From: Paragonimus skrjabini miyazakii | Taxonomy: Eukaryota; Platyhelminthes; Trematoda; Plagiorchiida; Troglotrematidae | DNA length: 64,000 nucleotides | NCBI GenBank assembly: GCA_014338405.1 | Contig: JTDE01021172.1 | Location: 96,765-160,764, forward strand | Direction of reading: 5' to 3' | In this document: piece by piece, positions 48,521 through 59,224 of the stretch | Layout: each line of letters opens with the position of its first letter | Position numbering within the stretch: the first letter of the stretch is position 1 | Notes under the pieces: model-generated | What the model was told of the DNA's origin: nothing | Seen by the model: only the letters and a program-made list of their open reading frames with translations | Databases searched by the model: none | Made by a program: the position numbers and the translations under genes

Positions 48521-49435
48521 TAAGAAATATATTGCTCAGCATGATTGAGGAATTTTAAGATTTCAACTCGGTAAAGAAGCCTTGATCATAGTTGGGGGTG
48601 ATAGAACACTTACTGTTTTCCGATTAAATGATCAGATATAAATCCAAAACCCCAAGCAAATGAAACAACGTGAAAGCTGTGGCACCTAGAAAAATACGAT
48701 CCATTGGTATCACCAAGCCTAGATTTCAGGGTCCACTTAAAACCTGCAGGGCTAGGCAAACAATCCACCTGACTCACAGAAAAGTCGAGTTAGCATACTG
48801 TAGTTTGGCTAAGTGGTTGAAGAAACTCTTGGAATAGGTGGGAAAACTGTTTGTGACTTAAACACTGGAGATTTTAGTGGTTTTCTCTAAATTCCTGTTA
48901 TTGTCCACAAATGTTTTACTGGGAGTAAAAAATATGTTATTATATAAGACAAACGTGGATATATTTAAGGTTATTTTGGACTTAGTAATTTAACATCCGA
49001 GCTCTCTCAGGGTTCAGTTTAGTGTTCCCCAATCCCAGTTTAGTAGTGCTGCGAAAAGTCGTTCAAGTAAAGAAGATTTTTGTAGTCAAATTCACACGTT
49101 ATCACGCCGCTCGTGCGCCCCTGTTTAGGACCCGAAATTCCAACACAGAAACCAGCGAAATTTTCACTTGAATGTCCTATGCATTTCTGCCCAGTCCTGT
49201 CCGTTAGGCTAGCCCCTCTAATCTTAGATATTCAATAGTATTTTCTCGCCTGTTTGATCGATTTCCACTTGTTCCATCTCCTGTGTTGTCCGTGATACAC
49301 CCACAATGGGCTCTGACCATATCCAACGGCCGCGTGGAGTTACCTTATTGAATATCGGAAAAATCCCGTCTTCGACTTGGTCAACCATCACAACAATACT
49401 GACCAGAACCAGATACCATGGGGCTAAGCTGACTC
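48521..49435. repeat. Unassigned, with repeat family D at 49230-49400
   Basis: Mostly featureless. Within 49230-49400, GACCATATCC...GAGTTACC, TTGAATATCGGAAAAATCCC and GACTTGGTCAACCATC align with 53238-53295 (GACCATGTC, GAGATATTCC, CTGAATATTGGAACAATCGC, TCTGGTCGACCATC). This is a second dispersed family, possibly LTR or leader sequence. Confidence 0.4.
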
Positions 49436-49578
49436 AATTACCGATAAGTAGTTTGGCAGGTTTTATGATTTAGAAGAAATCCATTTGCGAAAAATCTGGA
49501 CCTCGGCTGGATCCGAATCAGCGACAGAAACACCACGCTCAAACACGGCAAGCGATCTGCCAGCTGAGCTACGAAGCT
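49436..49578 (-). repeat. tRNA-derived SINE, copy at 49.5 kb
   Basis: On the minus strand AGCTTCGTAGCTCAGCTGGC starts the tRNA-like head. The B-box is TGATTCGGATCC (degenerate), followed by the same body (CAGATTTTTCGCAAATGG, CCTGCCAAACTACTTAT) as 1910-2053. The two copies correspond over about 140 bp and are the clearest SINE pair in the window. This copy interrupts or bounds the RTE remnant lying on its right. Confidence 0.75.
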
Positions 49579-49774
49579 GACTTAAACTGTACTCGCACGT
49601 GTGTCAAAAGTTCGATAACGGCATATCCAGCTGTCCATAGTCAGATCAACTGATACGGGAGGATTGGTAGAGACAACGGTGGTCAAATACCGTATCTACG
49701 AACATCTTCTGTAAGAGTAGGCCAGACTTCCGACCTGTACAGAAAAATCTACCGTACAAGTGTATCGTAAACCT
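49579..49774 (-). pseudogene. RTE reverse transcriptase, distal part of an interrupted copy
   Basis: On the minus strand from 49774 the frame gives VYDTLVR, a stop, IFLYRSEVWPTLTEDVRR. This is the VKGRVYN...LLYGSEVWPLRxEDVRR block that follows the RT palm. It is the direct continuation of the remnant ending at 50186 on the other side of the 404-bp insertion. Removing that insertion and one copy of the 8-bp duplication rejoins LVKGKVY with DTLVR in frame. Downstream, homology fades towards the SINE. Confidence 0.7.
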
Positions 49775-50178
49775 GTCACAACGATACTGGACCTTGACGC
49801 GGTGTGACGGCTTGCGCATCTCGATAATCTATTAGGCTAAACTGGACGGTGTGGCCACCACACCGCCAGAGTCACTCATGCCAGGCAGGCCAATAGATAG
49901 AGGTCTGACCAACCAGTCTCCTGGTCATCCAGGTTGGGGATTAGAAGAAGGTTGACATCTTTCTCCGGAAAACGTACCAGTCCTGGTACATTGCCACCCA
50001 ACCGCTGCCTTGCGGTATAGGCTTTTGAGCCAAAGGCTTTGGTTGAAAACTCTCATCGTTCTCCTGTCTATGTCTGGGCGTCCTGGCAATACCTCGGTCC
50101 ACACACAACCATAAATGTGACAGTTAAGTAACAGTGTGAGCCACTGATGTATTGCTGTCTATGATGATGATGATGATT
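49775..50178 (+). mobile_element. Non-autonomous RTE-derived element (5' end fused to 3' end)
   Basis: Exactly bounded by an 8-bp direct repeat, GTAAACCT, at 49767-49774 and 50179-50186. It starts GTCACAACGATACTGGACC (RTE 5' terminus) and carries about 345 bp of RTE 5' UTR down to the initiator region (ACCATAAATG). It then switches to the RTE 3' end (ACAGTTAAGTAACAGTG, GAGCCACTGATGTATTGCTG, TCTATGATGATGATGATG). It encodes no protein, so it must have been mobilised in trans by RTE machinery. The composition parallels RIME, the short partner of ingi in trypanosomes. A single copy with both ends is visible here; the 9.93-kb copy contains the same two ends in inverted arrangement. Confidence 0.85.
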
Positions 50179-51080
50179 GTAAACCTTCCCTTTAACCAAA
50201 ATCCGAACGTCTTTGTGACGCCACAAATGGCAAAGATTAGGGAATGCATTACGTGCTTTCGCCATCTTTGTGAAAACTTCATCAGCAACATTAACAGTCA
50301 ATGCGATGACAAGGCCTAGACAAGTGGACAGTCTCAAGCGGCCTGTCTACAACAAATATTGGGCCAAGGTCAACCCAATTTTGTAACACTACACTTGAAA
50401 GATGCAAAGTGTATACCATATCACTCAACCGATTCAACATGGTCTGCATGCTCTCTGTAGGTGAACTAAGTGAGCCAAGGTCGTCCGCATATTCAGCATC
50501 AATCAGCCTACTTCCCGGCGAAAGTTTCACTCTGGTGTCATCAGAACTTTCGGGCAACCCCTCTAGAATATCAACCAACACGTATGCATTCCATGTGGAT
50601 TGCCACTTGAAGTGTAGAACTCTGAAGACGAATGTTTGTAAATATGCACTGCATTCATAGTGCATCAAATAATTACAAACAGAAACGCTTCACCTCGACT
50701 CCGCATCGATGGAGACAGCCCCAGAGAGTAAATCGGGCAACCCAGTTGAATGCAAGCTTCTCGCCAAAAAAAATACGAAAAATGTTAGTGCAAAGTGTTG
50801 ATTTTCCAATGTCTGTTGTAGAGTGTAGATATCTAATACGCCCAGGGTCAGGCTGTACACTTGCCAGTTCGCCTCTTATCTGTCTCTGCTGCAGAACAGG
50901 CCATGTTGTGGGACCCGTGTGTACCTTGGGTGCGGTAAAAACAAAGTTAAGGCTTCTGCGGTTTTCACATGATATCCCAGCACCTTTTTTAAAGACTGAA
51001 ATGACTTTTAGTAAGCTCCAATCACGACACATCTCTTCCGTCATCCATGTGGAACGAACTGTGATCAATTCAAACAATAG
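50179..51080 (-). pseudogene. RTE reverse transcriptase, proximal part of an interrupted copy
   Basis: Read from 51080 downwards. WMTEEMCRDWSLLKVISVFK and KGAGISCENRRSLN open the RT domain. A frame-disturbed PDPGRIRYLHST corresponds to FRPGRGCIDHIFT. KLAFNWVARFTLWGCLHRCG corresponds to the KAAFDSVxRxxLWxCL block, with the first catalytic aspartate replaced. DILEGLPESSDDTRVKLSPG, DAEYADDLGSLSS (catalytic YADD kept), MQTMLNRLSD, LQNWVDLGPIFVV and VADEVFTKMAKARNAF follow, ending with LVKGKVY at the insertion point. Several frameshifts and stops make it dead. It predates the 49775-50178 insertion. Confidence 0.78.
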
Positions 51081-53099
51081 ACTTTTACCTTAAAAAGAGC
51101 AGAAGAAAAATTCGGTTAAGAAGCTTCATTATGTTACAGTGATTCAAACTTCCAAGCCACTTCGATTTCGGACATAGGGCAGTCAACAACGTTTCAACCA
51201 AATATACAATCCCCGTCATCAACAGCTGAATGATCTGACGTGTGTCGATTGAAGGGTTGAGCTCATCTTTCGGGCACGTCAACGTCCTCGTCGCCGTTGC
51301 AATAAACCTATAATATCGTCTTTTTTAGAGGTTTATTGGTCGTTGGCACACATTTAGCATAGACTGCAACGTTAAATATGCGTTACTTTCTAACAGGGAT
51401 ATATACACAGGTGAGTATTTTCATCTTATGTTGATTTAAGTTCACACACAAAAGTTAACGTTTTAAATTCATCAATGATAAGAACTGATAGCTTGAATTC
51501 CCCATATTCACGACAAATCACACGGATTAATGTTGAGAATGCCGCCAAATGAGGAACAAACAATAAATGCGGGCGTTAAACAGTGATGTTCACTGAAATT
51601 GCAGTATCTGGAAAGAGCACCCAATTGGATACTTTGACAGAATGTAGTTAAAACACTAGGCATGTTCTGTTGATCCAAGCTTGTATAAAAGCAATCGGAC
51701 TCATGCACCACCGTACAATTTCGTTACATCCTGGTTGAATAACCTCTTACACTGCATGAACCAAGCCTCAAATGTGATCTCATTGTTCTGTTGATAGTTT
51801 AATCCCGATGTACTGTTGGCTAATGAACTCTCCTGTGGAAACTGCTGCTGAAACTATTGTGCTCCGTTAGACCGCCGTTTTATACACCATGACTTTTACC
51901 AGCTTCAGCTGAATGTCCTTATACTGTTCTTCGTGCTGCCTAGGAAACCTCTTCAATTGATAATGGTATGAGCATAATGATGATCTGCCACAGACCAGTG
52001 TCAAACGTTCTAACCCTGTTGACTAAGCGGAGGTGGAGTACAAAGTGGGAGAGCATACACCGGTTTAAGACACTCAGGGCAGGGCCGAAACAAGTGGTAT
52101 GCAACATGTCTGACAAACAATCAGGCAGAAACCTATTGATCCAATGTGACCAAACTTCAAGCGGCTAGTAAGACGAACAAGTATGAACAGGTGAATGGAT
52201 AAAAGCGCAGCAGCCACCCGCTGGGTTGCCGAAGCGCACACTGTTTTGGGGTATCTTTCTTCCGAGTGCAGAAGATAGTAGTGTTGTCGGTATGGTCAGT
52301 AGTGTGATATACAACCCTGTGAATATAACTGTTTATCGTCTGACTGCTCCTCTTTGCTCTGTACGAAACGATTTTAGTTAAAAAGGAAGAAGCCCTAATC
52401 AGCATAACCTTTCGTATCAACGCCCCACGCAAGGCTGACCACCAAAGCAAGGTCCAATTCGACATCAAACGTTTTTGGTAATGACAGAAATAGTTGTTGA
52501 TTCTGGACGGCATCAATGGGAAAGAATTTGCAACCACTAAAAGTTTTAAGATTAATGTAGTGGCAAAATGACGGTCAAAAAACTCGAGCTCCGATCACCA
52601 GACAGGATGTCAACACACGATTCACGACACCACCGTTGTATCCGGAGGGACATGAACGTACGTGGTGTCAACTGTATTCCTCCACATCTACCTTAACGAC
52701 ATGATAAATTCCGACTTGTCTGTTTTGATACCGTTCAATTTAATTGGTAGAACTACTCCCTTGTAAAGTGCTAGTTGCCAACGGTTGATCTCTGTGCACA
52801 AACTCCTCCCGGTTGTAATTTATACATTTTTGTTCATTATTAATTTAGTATGTACAAAACCAGTTAGACTAGCACGAATTAAGTGATTTACAACTGCCCT
52901 GATAGCCTGTATATATTTGTGTATTCTAACGGATTTTATAATGGTCCTTTATAGAGAAGTCAACTTTTTCGGAGGATCTCACAGAGACGGAGTTGTCGCA
53001 CTAGTTTAGAATTATATGATCACTTAAAAAACGAAGGCCTTCACAGTAAGGAGTGTTCACAAATGAGCCATTAGTTGCAGCCATCTGATTATACTGTAG
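51081..53099. other. No recognisable gene; possible RTE linker at the left edge
   Basis: The minus frame 51282-51085 may be the decayed region between endonuclease and RT of the same RTE copy, but no motif is secure. A 126-codon minus frame at 52537-52157 has no recognised domain. The rest is AT-rich. Confidence 0.4.
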
Positions 53100-53500
53100 C
53101 GAAAAGGCGTACAGTAAAGCACAATCTTAAATGTCCAACTCAGAGTCAGAATTTCAATCCACAACACTCCTCGGTTTCCGATCACACATCATGTGTACTT
53201 CTATCCACTGGGAGCTTTAAGTGTATTCTACGACCATGTCGAGATATTCCTCTGAATATTGGAACAATCGCGTTCCAGATCTGGTCGACCATCCTATTTT
53301 GTCTGCCATGTCTCGTCCGTTGGTCCGATCCAGTCGAGCGATGACTCATCTGGTCGCCCACGCTGTCCTCGATTCGCTAGCTGTGTGTTTTTGGAGATAT
53401 TCCGCCGAGTGATCGAATACTCGCATCTCCGGCTTGATAACCCACCACAATACTTGTTAACTTGCAGTCAACGCGTACTAATATTGGCAAAGTAATACAG
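53100..53500 (+). repeat. Repeat family D, second copy
   Basis: CTGAATATTGGAACAATCGC, AGATCTGGTCGACCATCC and neighbouring bases align with 49340-49390. The region 53230-53410 is locally GC-richer and open in three plus frames. This is compatible with a retroelement leader or LTR, but no protein motif is recognised. Confidence 0.4.
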
Positions 53501-53595
53501 TTCTGGTAAAAAGGGATTTAATCAGACTCATTCTGTAGTTAATTATCACAAATCTACCAAAGCAATTTCAGTTAGGATGATTCGATTCAAGGCTC
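53501..53595. other. No recognisable feature
   Basis: Short AT-rich spacer between repeat D and a SINE. Confidence 0.4.
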
Positions 53596-53690
53596 AATTC
53601 GAGCTAGCTAGCAGAGTGATTGCTGCGTTTGGACGTTTTGGTTCTGTCCTGGTTCGAGTCCAATGGACGCCTAAACTTTCAAAATCCAGT
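53596..53690 (+). repeat. tRNA-derived SINE, copy at 53.6 kb
   Basis: ATTCGAGCTAGCTAGCAGAG corresponds to a decayed A-box region. GATTGCTGCGTTTGGACG matches the central part of the other heads. TGGTTCGAGTCC is a consensus-quality B-box. Confidence 0.55.
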
Positions 53691-54196
53691 CTTTTCTCCA
53701 TTAACTAATCTGCCGAACCAATTATCAACTAGATCGTAGTGTTTAATTTTAAGTATTAACATAAAAAGAACTTGGGAAAACGCATAAATGCAGAACTTGT
53801 AACTGGACAGCAAATACCATTATAAAAAAGCTCATAAGAACGATCATTCTGCAAATAATCATTATCCGAAGGGCAGTGTGAACCATACGCGAGCTCGTAT
53901 ATTACCCAACCAGCCGAACCAAGCAGTTACACCTCCTACAGCCGATTCTGTGAACCTGACGAAATCGGTATCAGCAACCCCATCGAAAACAGCCGATCAT
54001 GAGGTTGTCGATCACAGTTGGAAATACCGTCACTACGTCGTTTTCTGAAACAAGCGAGCAACCCAAATTCTACCCATAAAAGATCGCTAGTGTAAGTTCG
54101 TGTGTAAACAGACCATCATGCCAACAGTGTGGTCAACACTGAAACACATCACGGCGTACAACACACACAAGGTGCGTTGCCGAGATTCTCATCACC
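53691..54196. other. No recognisable feature
   Basis: No recognised motif or repeat; GC rises slightly near 53.9-54.0 kb without an ORF. Confidence 0.45.
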
Positions 54197-54560
54197 ATCA
54201 TGAAAGACAGTAATAAATCAGTGGTTCGCGTTGATACTTAACTGCCAGATAACCACGAGGAAAAAGAAAGCTCTAGCTAACTCATTCGACATCAAAACTG
54301 CCAAATGCTGCAAATAATCAACTGAACTATCAGTGAAATTAAAACGTCAACTGACCCCTTACTGTTTTCACTGTCCCGCGTCATTAAGTGCATTCACTTC
54401 ACAGACAACCCGGCCACACAACGACAACACTCACATCACTGAGCTCCATGGGCCGCCATCCCATCTAAAGTCTCTGGCCCCTGACTCTGTGAGTCGCGAG
54501 GCCTCAGTGCGGGGTACTGGCCCGACCAACGGTGGCCAAACTCCTGGAAAACGACTTAAT
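54197..54560 (-). mobile_element. RTE C-terminus, 3' UTR and tail
   Basis: On the minus strand RPRDSQSQGPETLDGMAAHG, AQ, then CRCVAGLSVK matches the GPRDxxxxWLETLxDMAxNRxQWRxCCxxL end of RTE polyproteins. The stop is followed by a roughly 200-bp 3' UTR and the terminus CAGTTAAGTATCAACGCG, ACCACTGATTTATTACTGTC, with a CATGATGGTGATGA tail. This links the ATG-tailed 3' ends seen at 9.93, 10.64, 50.15 and 55.97 kb to a coding RTE family. Only the last segment of the ORF is present (5' truncated). Confidence 0.7.
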
Positions 54561-54689
54561 TTCTTTACGGTATATCATCATCTGACTACCCCGTACATTA
54601 TATCAACCGACCACAGCATCTCCAGTGCTCAGTGTGGCTGATGCATAGCTGTCACTCTTAGCATATCGAATTTGTTAGATAAACTAATT
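54561..54689. other. Spacer between RTE and Gypsy remnants
   Basis: No recognised feature. Confidence 0.4.
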
Positions 54690-55345
54690 GGTTCACCTTA
54701 TGATCGTGATAAGTACCAGGCTAATTTGGGTATAAAAAGCTGCAAGTGGCTTACTTGAACAACTGGATTACGGAATGTAGTGCAATCTATGTAAGCGAAG
54801 TCCCAAGGTTGGCAAACGCCGTGAACCAATTGCACTGGAGAACGCCGATTGTCGTCACGAACAGAATATCGTAGGCCGGGAGGCACAAACGGTAGTTCAA
54901 TATGTTGTAGCTTCAGGTTTGACAATCCACGCAGTTTTTAACATTCGATGAAATCTCTCAACCATACCGCTGGCTTACAGGTGGTAGGCTATTGTGGGGT
55001 TGGATGCCATAGGGGCGAGCTAATTGAACGAACAGACGGAACGAGAACTAGAAACTGCTATCAGTGGTTGCGATGGCCGATACACAGGAAAGCAATATTG
55101 TAGCAAATGTCTCAAACTCTCACTAGCCCAAGTGCGTGCCATACCACGTAGTTCCAGCCAGTTTGCTCCAAATTATGCTGACTTCCTTCATGTCCGGACA
55201 CATGCTTATAAACACGCGTTATCCAACTTGCACTCCCAAATGCACGCCACATGCCAATGGCTCGCGGAATTGGTTGTCTTGACATTGCCATCTGATGAAG
55301 TGTACCGGAATGTAAACACTCAACTTTATCAAACCCGGGTTTTGT
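54690..55345 (-). pseudogene. Gypsy integrase remnant (second Gypsy lineage)
   Basis: Read from 55345 downwards. FIRWQCQ and SASWITRV correspond to the core between the first and second integrase aspartates. Near 54975-54910 TIAYHL, a stop, ASGMVERFHRMLKTA is the YHPQANGMVERFHRxLKAA block with the catalytic glutamate in VERF. At 54905-54790 LPFVPPGLRYSVRDDNRRSP and VQLVHGV follow, the LPLVLLGIRSxVKxDxGxSPAELVYG block beyond the core. These are at least two frames with internal stops. Sequence and orientation differ from the 23.9-26.05 kb element, so this is a separate insertion. No LTRs, RT or RNase H were recognised next to it. Confidence 0.7.
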
Positions 55346-55964
55346 AGACACTGCAGAGTACGACTGCGTGTGGAACGAGTCACCTTGTACATACGTGATG
55401 TATTGAAGGTGTCAGTTTAATTCGACGTTAAAATCAGTCTCATTCACAGGTCCAGGTTAAACGTTTGGCAAGCGAATTCGAGTGGGACTGTTTGACCCAG
55501 CGCGTAATACACTAATGAATGTCAGTAGTTTTTAATGCTTGAAACTTGATTCCTGTATAAATCGAATATTTAAACATTCGCTTTGCAATATTTGCCGACT
55601 CTCGTTGCAACACTTTTGGAGAAGTTCTTGAGCGGTATCCTCCTCAACAAACCCACTGTTAACGTGTTCGTTGTACAGGTTCAGAGCGTCAAGTATCACA
55701 AAAGAAGATTATACGATGTAAGGTGTGAAGATCCGTGGAGTCATTAGACTAAACTGGAACGGACGATCCATTCCTCGTGAAAGTATGACGCCAATCAGTG
55801 ATAAACAACTCTCGCTAGGTATGGTGGTGAATTACCAGGTTAGAAGTACAAGCTTCACAACGAACTAAACGATAAAGCCCGAATGTAGGCTATGACTGTG
55901 CGCATATCCTGCCCTTGAGTGATTTTTTACTATTCAAAAATTCGATCATCTGAGCCTAAAGATC
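55346..55964. other. Unassigned, possibly more of the Gypsy remnant
   Basis: By position this could be RNase H and RT of the minus-strand Gypsy element, but no block was recognised. Confidence 0.35.
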
Positions 55965-56340
55965 ACATTCTCAACAACAGTAACGTATTAGTGATGAACA
56001 CTGATGCTTAACCCTCCTAAAACCGCGAGAAAAGTGAGGCACAGTTTGAAAAATAGGGAAAGGGGAAGGTGAAACTCAACATAAGAAAACCCTAAAGCCA
56101 ACTTGAAACAATCAACACCAAGGTGTTTACCGCGCCTTGGAAATAAAAACGGTAGAGCAGCGTTAGAACAAAACAGAAAAACAGCGTTTCCTTGCGGTTT
56201 TTAATGCCCCGCTTCATTAAGCGTACTTAAATAGTAGATAACTCATAAACTGGAACAATCACGCCATTACATTAGATTAGACGCTATCTCTCCCAACGTC
56301 TGAGTCAAGAGGGTCACGTAAAACTAATATCCGAGGGCTA
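55965..56340 (-). mobile_element. RTE C-terminus and 3' end
   Basis: On the minus strand VLRDPLDSDVGRDSV, a stop, then SNVMA corresponds to the GPRDPxDxWLETLxDMA block. ATGAAGCGGGGC and the region around AAGGCGCGGTAAACACC match 54.36 and 10.82 kb. The terminus GGGTTAAGCATCAGTGTTC and CATCACTAATACGTTACTG follows, with the tail lost. It is more decayed than the 54.2-kb copy, but in the same orientation and only 1.4 kb away, with the Gypsy integrase between them. Confidence 0.6.
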
Positions 56341-56656
56341 CATGAATGATGTAACATCAGAATGCAGCGTAGTTTATCTTTTATTTCGGCAGGAGGTACC
56401 TTACTGGCTATCAGCAGTAACAAATTACAGCTGTTGCCGATGACGTTTTGTGCAGTTCATCCCAGAGCGCATAGGATAAGACACCAATGAGCTTACTCAA
56501 ATCTCTCTCATAAATTCAAAGTACAAAATACGCTTAGCCCGAGGTATCTAATTGATCAAGTAGCTGATTCGGCTAAGCCGATTAGACTTTGTTCTGTTAG
56601 TACAAGTCACGGCACAGCAGCGTCTTATAAGCATAATGCCCACAAAGGTTACACAC
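56341..56656. other. No recognisable feature
   Basis: Nothing recognised. Confidence 0.4.
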
Positions 56657-56881
56657 TTTTGGTATTGTTATGTTCGCCGAGCTTGGCATTTGGGTTGCAA
56701 ACGTTTCATCATCAAGCGAGGTGACATCATCAGTGCGTAAGTCTTTTAGCGTGGAACTTCACCAAACTCCACGCTCAGAAATTATACGCTAGAACACTTA
56801 CTCAATGATTATGTCACCTCGCTTGGTGATGAAACGTATGCAACCTGAATGCCAAGCTCGGCGAACATACCAATACCAAAA
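56657..56881. repeat. Inverted (foldback) repeat with hammerhead-like cores
   Basis: Two arms of about 96 bp (56657-56752 and 56786-56881) are imperfect reverse complements. They share TTTTGGTATTG, ATGTTCGCCGAGCTTGGCAT, GTTTCATCA and AAGCGAGGTGACAT. The 33-bp spacer contains an 8-bp hairpin (AGCGTGGA with TCCACGCT). Read inward to outward, each arm has the order CTGATGA, GTCACC, TCGCTT, GGTGAT, GAAACG, with GTCACC able to pair with GGTGAT. The left arm (minus strand) keeps CTGATGA but has one stem mismatch; the right arm (plus strand) keeps the stem but has lost CTGATGA. Single-arm copies occur at 9.1 and 20.6 kb. It may be a MITE-like foldback or two head-to-head ends of a Penelope-like element. 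Confidence 0.7.
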
Positions 56882-58163
56882 CAATTAACCCGAGCTACGA
56901 ACAAAACCATCACTGTTCACAACTATCCAAAAGCTTACACACCTCTCGCGAGTTCGGATCACAGTTCTGAATAGCGTGTTCCTTACACCTCATGCCCTAT
57001 TGCTGACTCACAGACCATATTCTACATAGCAATCTGAGGTAATACGACAGAGATAAATGATAGAGTCAATTTACAACCCCATCAGAAAAAGCACAGCCAC
57101 TGCATTGCTATCGAAACAGGCAGATGGCAGGGCAGCATGAGTGCATATAGGTCGATCAATGAAATCTTGAACCATTACTACGAGAATGGGAGTTCGGGAA
57201 TACTCAGTTCTTGCGTTTGCTTGCTCTGATGGTATCAGTAGTGCGAACTTCGTGAAGGTTGTCTCGAAAGATGAATCTGCACGCCCGAATCAACAACGAT
57301 GGAACTAAACTTAACGTACTGGAACAGTTGAGCTCCATAAGCAACGTCCGCGCTATGCACTGATGTGAAAGACTCCAAAATGCGGCGAGGCAAATCAAAT
57401 TCAAAGTTTGTGTTAACCGGCTTGTATGCACTCAGTGCAATGCCTGGTCATTCACCACTATATCTTTTTCACTTTCAGATATCCCGGTATCCCCTTCGCC
57501 AATCCAACACGACCGTATGGTGACTCAATGCTCGTTTAGGATTATCCAAGGAGCGTCTACGACATCGCTTGACCAACAAAGCACACAGTGGAAATGGATA
57601 CAGTTGTAATACAGTTGTCTAGGAGCTTACGCCAACAGATGTCCTCACCTAGTCGTATCAGCAAACGTCAGCTGAACGTTAGCGAAACGTGGATGTTTGT
57701 CAAAATGAGGACGCAAGTTCTGAGTGGGTTACACCTCTACTTTTCACTGCCATATGATGTTCCGGTCAACGTAGTGTTTGCTAGCTTCGGTTGGTTAGAG
57801 AGCCTGTTAATGTGAGTCTTGGGCACGGTGTTGGAACTTCAATGTGATGTTTTTGTTTCCATTTTCCGTCAAACTGGCGGCATAGAATAATAGCAGATAA
57901 ACCACTTAGGCCATCTTAAAATAATATCGAGACATGAAAAAGTGACATGGTAATACGCAAGTGATATCGGGATACCTTAATACAGAGCGGGTACAGTTCG
58001 TCTGTACCCCTTAAAACAGTCTGCATAATCGCCCGATCTCAAAGTTCCAGTGGTTCGGGTTACCCTGAACTGTAATGTGGAATGAAATAACACTCGTCGT
58101 CATCCATCCAATTTATGATGCACGTGTCCTGGTGGATGATATTCGAACTTGTTTGTTTGTTAA
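56882..58163. other. No recognisable gene
   Basis: Frames of 75 codons at 57431-57204 (minus) and 57588-57815 (plus) have no motif. Nothing else was seen. Confidence 0.45.
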
Positions 58164-58388
58164 ATGACTTCTCGAACCCAACATGTTGGAGCTTGGATTG
58201 AACTATCCTTACCCGGATGTCGTATGATTGACGCAGCTAGACAAGCTATTACTCCGGCATCGCTGACCGGAACGGACAATCAGCCGCAAGAAATTTTTAT
58301 CCAGCTAGACGGAATAGAAGGTGACATAACCGCACAATTTGTGAAAGTAATTTTAACTACGAACTATGCAGACGTGCCAGAGATTTAG
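58164..58388 (+). pseudogene. ORF with faint AAA ATPase resemblance
   Basis: A 74-codon frame with the order RMIDAARQ, TGTDNQPQEIFIQLDGIEG, then VKVILTTNYADVPE. In AAA ATPases a Walker B segment (FxDExDA) is followed by a VxQLLxxxDGxEG helix and a VxVIxATNRPDxxD strand (sensor 1), with similar spacing. The key acidic pair of Walker B is not present and the arginine fingers are missing. The frame stops at 58386 without a clear donor. It could be a scrap of a retrocopy or a diverged exon, or chance. No upstream Walker A was found. Confidence 0.2.
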
Positions 58389-59224
58389 GTGGACACAGAT
58401 GACGTATCACTAGGGTGTTCCCAACGGCATTCATCCAATTTTACGGCATTGATGGCGAATCAGAAGGCGAGCAAACGTGCAGTCTAGCTACTGTCTTGTT
58501 CAAGTGTATTTTAGAGGACGACCTATACGTTGTTTTATCATTACGATTACTTTCGACGACATCTGAAAACATCTTCCGATGAAGCACATTGTAACAACTG
58601 GACAACGCCACTGACTGACACTGTTAAACACCACGAAATAAAACAGACTATAGTGTTCATGATTCCTTGCGTCCGAATTGTTAAAACATATAGTATTATA
58701 TTTGGTGGTAACGATAGATGAAAAGGCAAAAAAAACGAACTGGTCCTCATAAGCTATACAGCACCTAAGCAGTAACTACTCAAACCAGATGGATTGTCGG
58801 AACCAAAACGACCACGTGGTAGTTGCGTTGTGAAACACAGATGCCAATAAGCATTAGGCCAACCTGTGATATTCGCCGTGAGTGCATCGATGGAGTATAC
58901 ATATAGCGTTTGGTGAATCCAGATAAAGAGCTTTTGACATCTAAGATTCACATGACGAAAAGGTCCAACACTCTGTGGGTGACTACCGAACAGCAAACGT
59001 CCGTAGGTTAGTCATACTTGTACCACTACAAGGCAACTTTGAAAACGGTTGGTCCCACTGATCACCAGGGAGGTGGTGAACAGCTTTTTCAACCTCGTTC
59101 GGTCTTAACAACATTAAGTGCGCCAAAGAACCAACTCTACGACTTGTGACCAAATCTTAGAATGGTACTGCAGAAACCTATCCACCAGACCACGAAAAGT
59201 AGCTCAGTCCCGAAACACTAGCGA
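58389..59224. other. No recognisable feature
   Basis: AT-rich with short frames only. Confidence 0.45.

Noticed and set aside
56701..56830. Complete hammerhead ribozyme
   Set aside because: Each arm lacks one required part (stem II pair or CUGANGA box), and no stem I, stem III or NUH cleavage site could be placed, so only a hammerhead-like core is reported.
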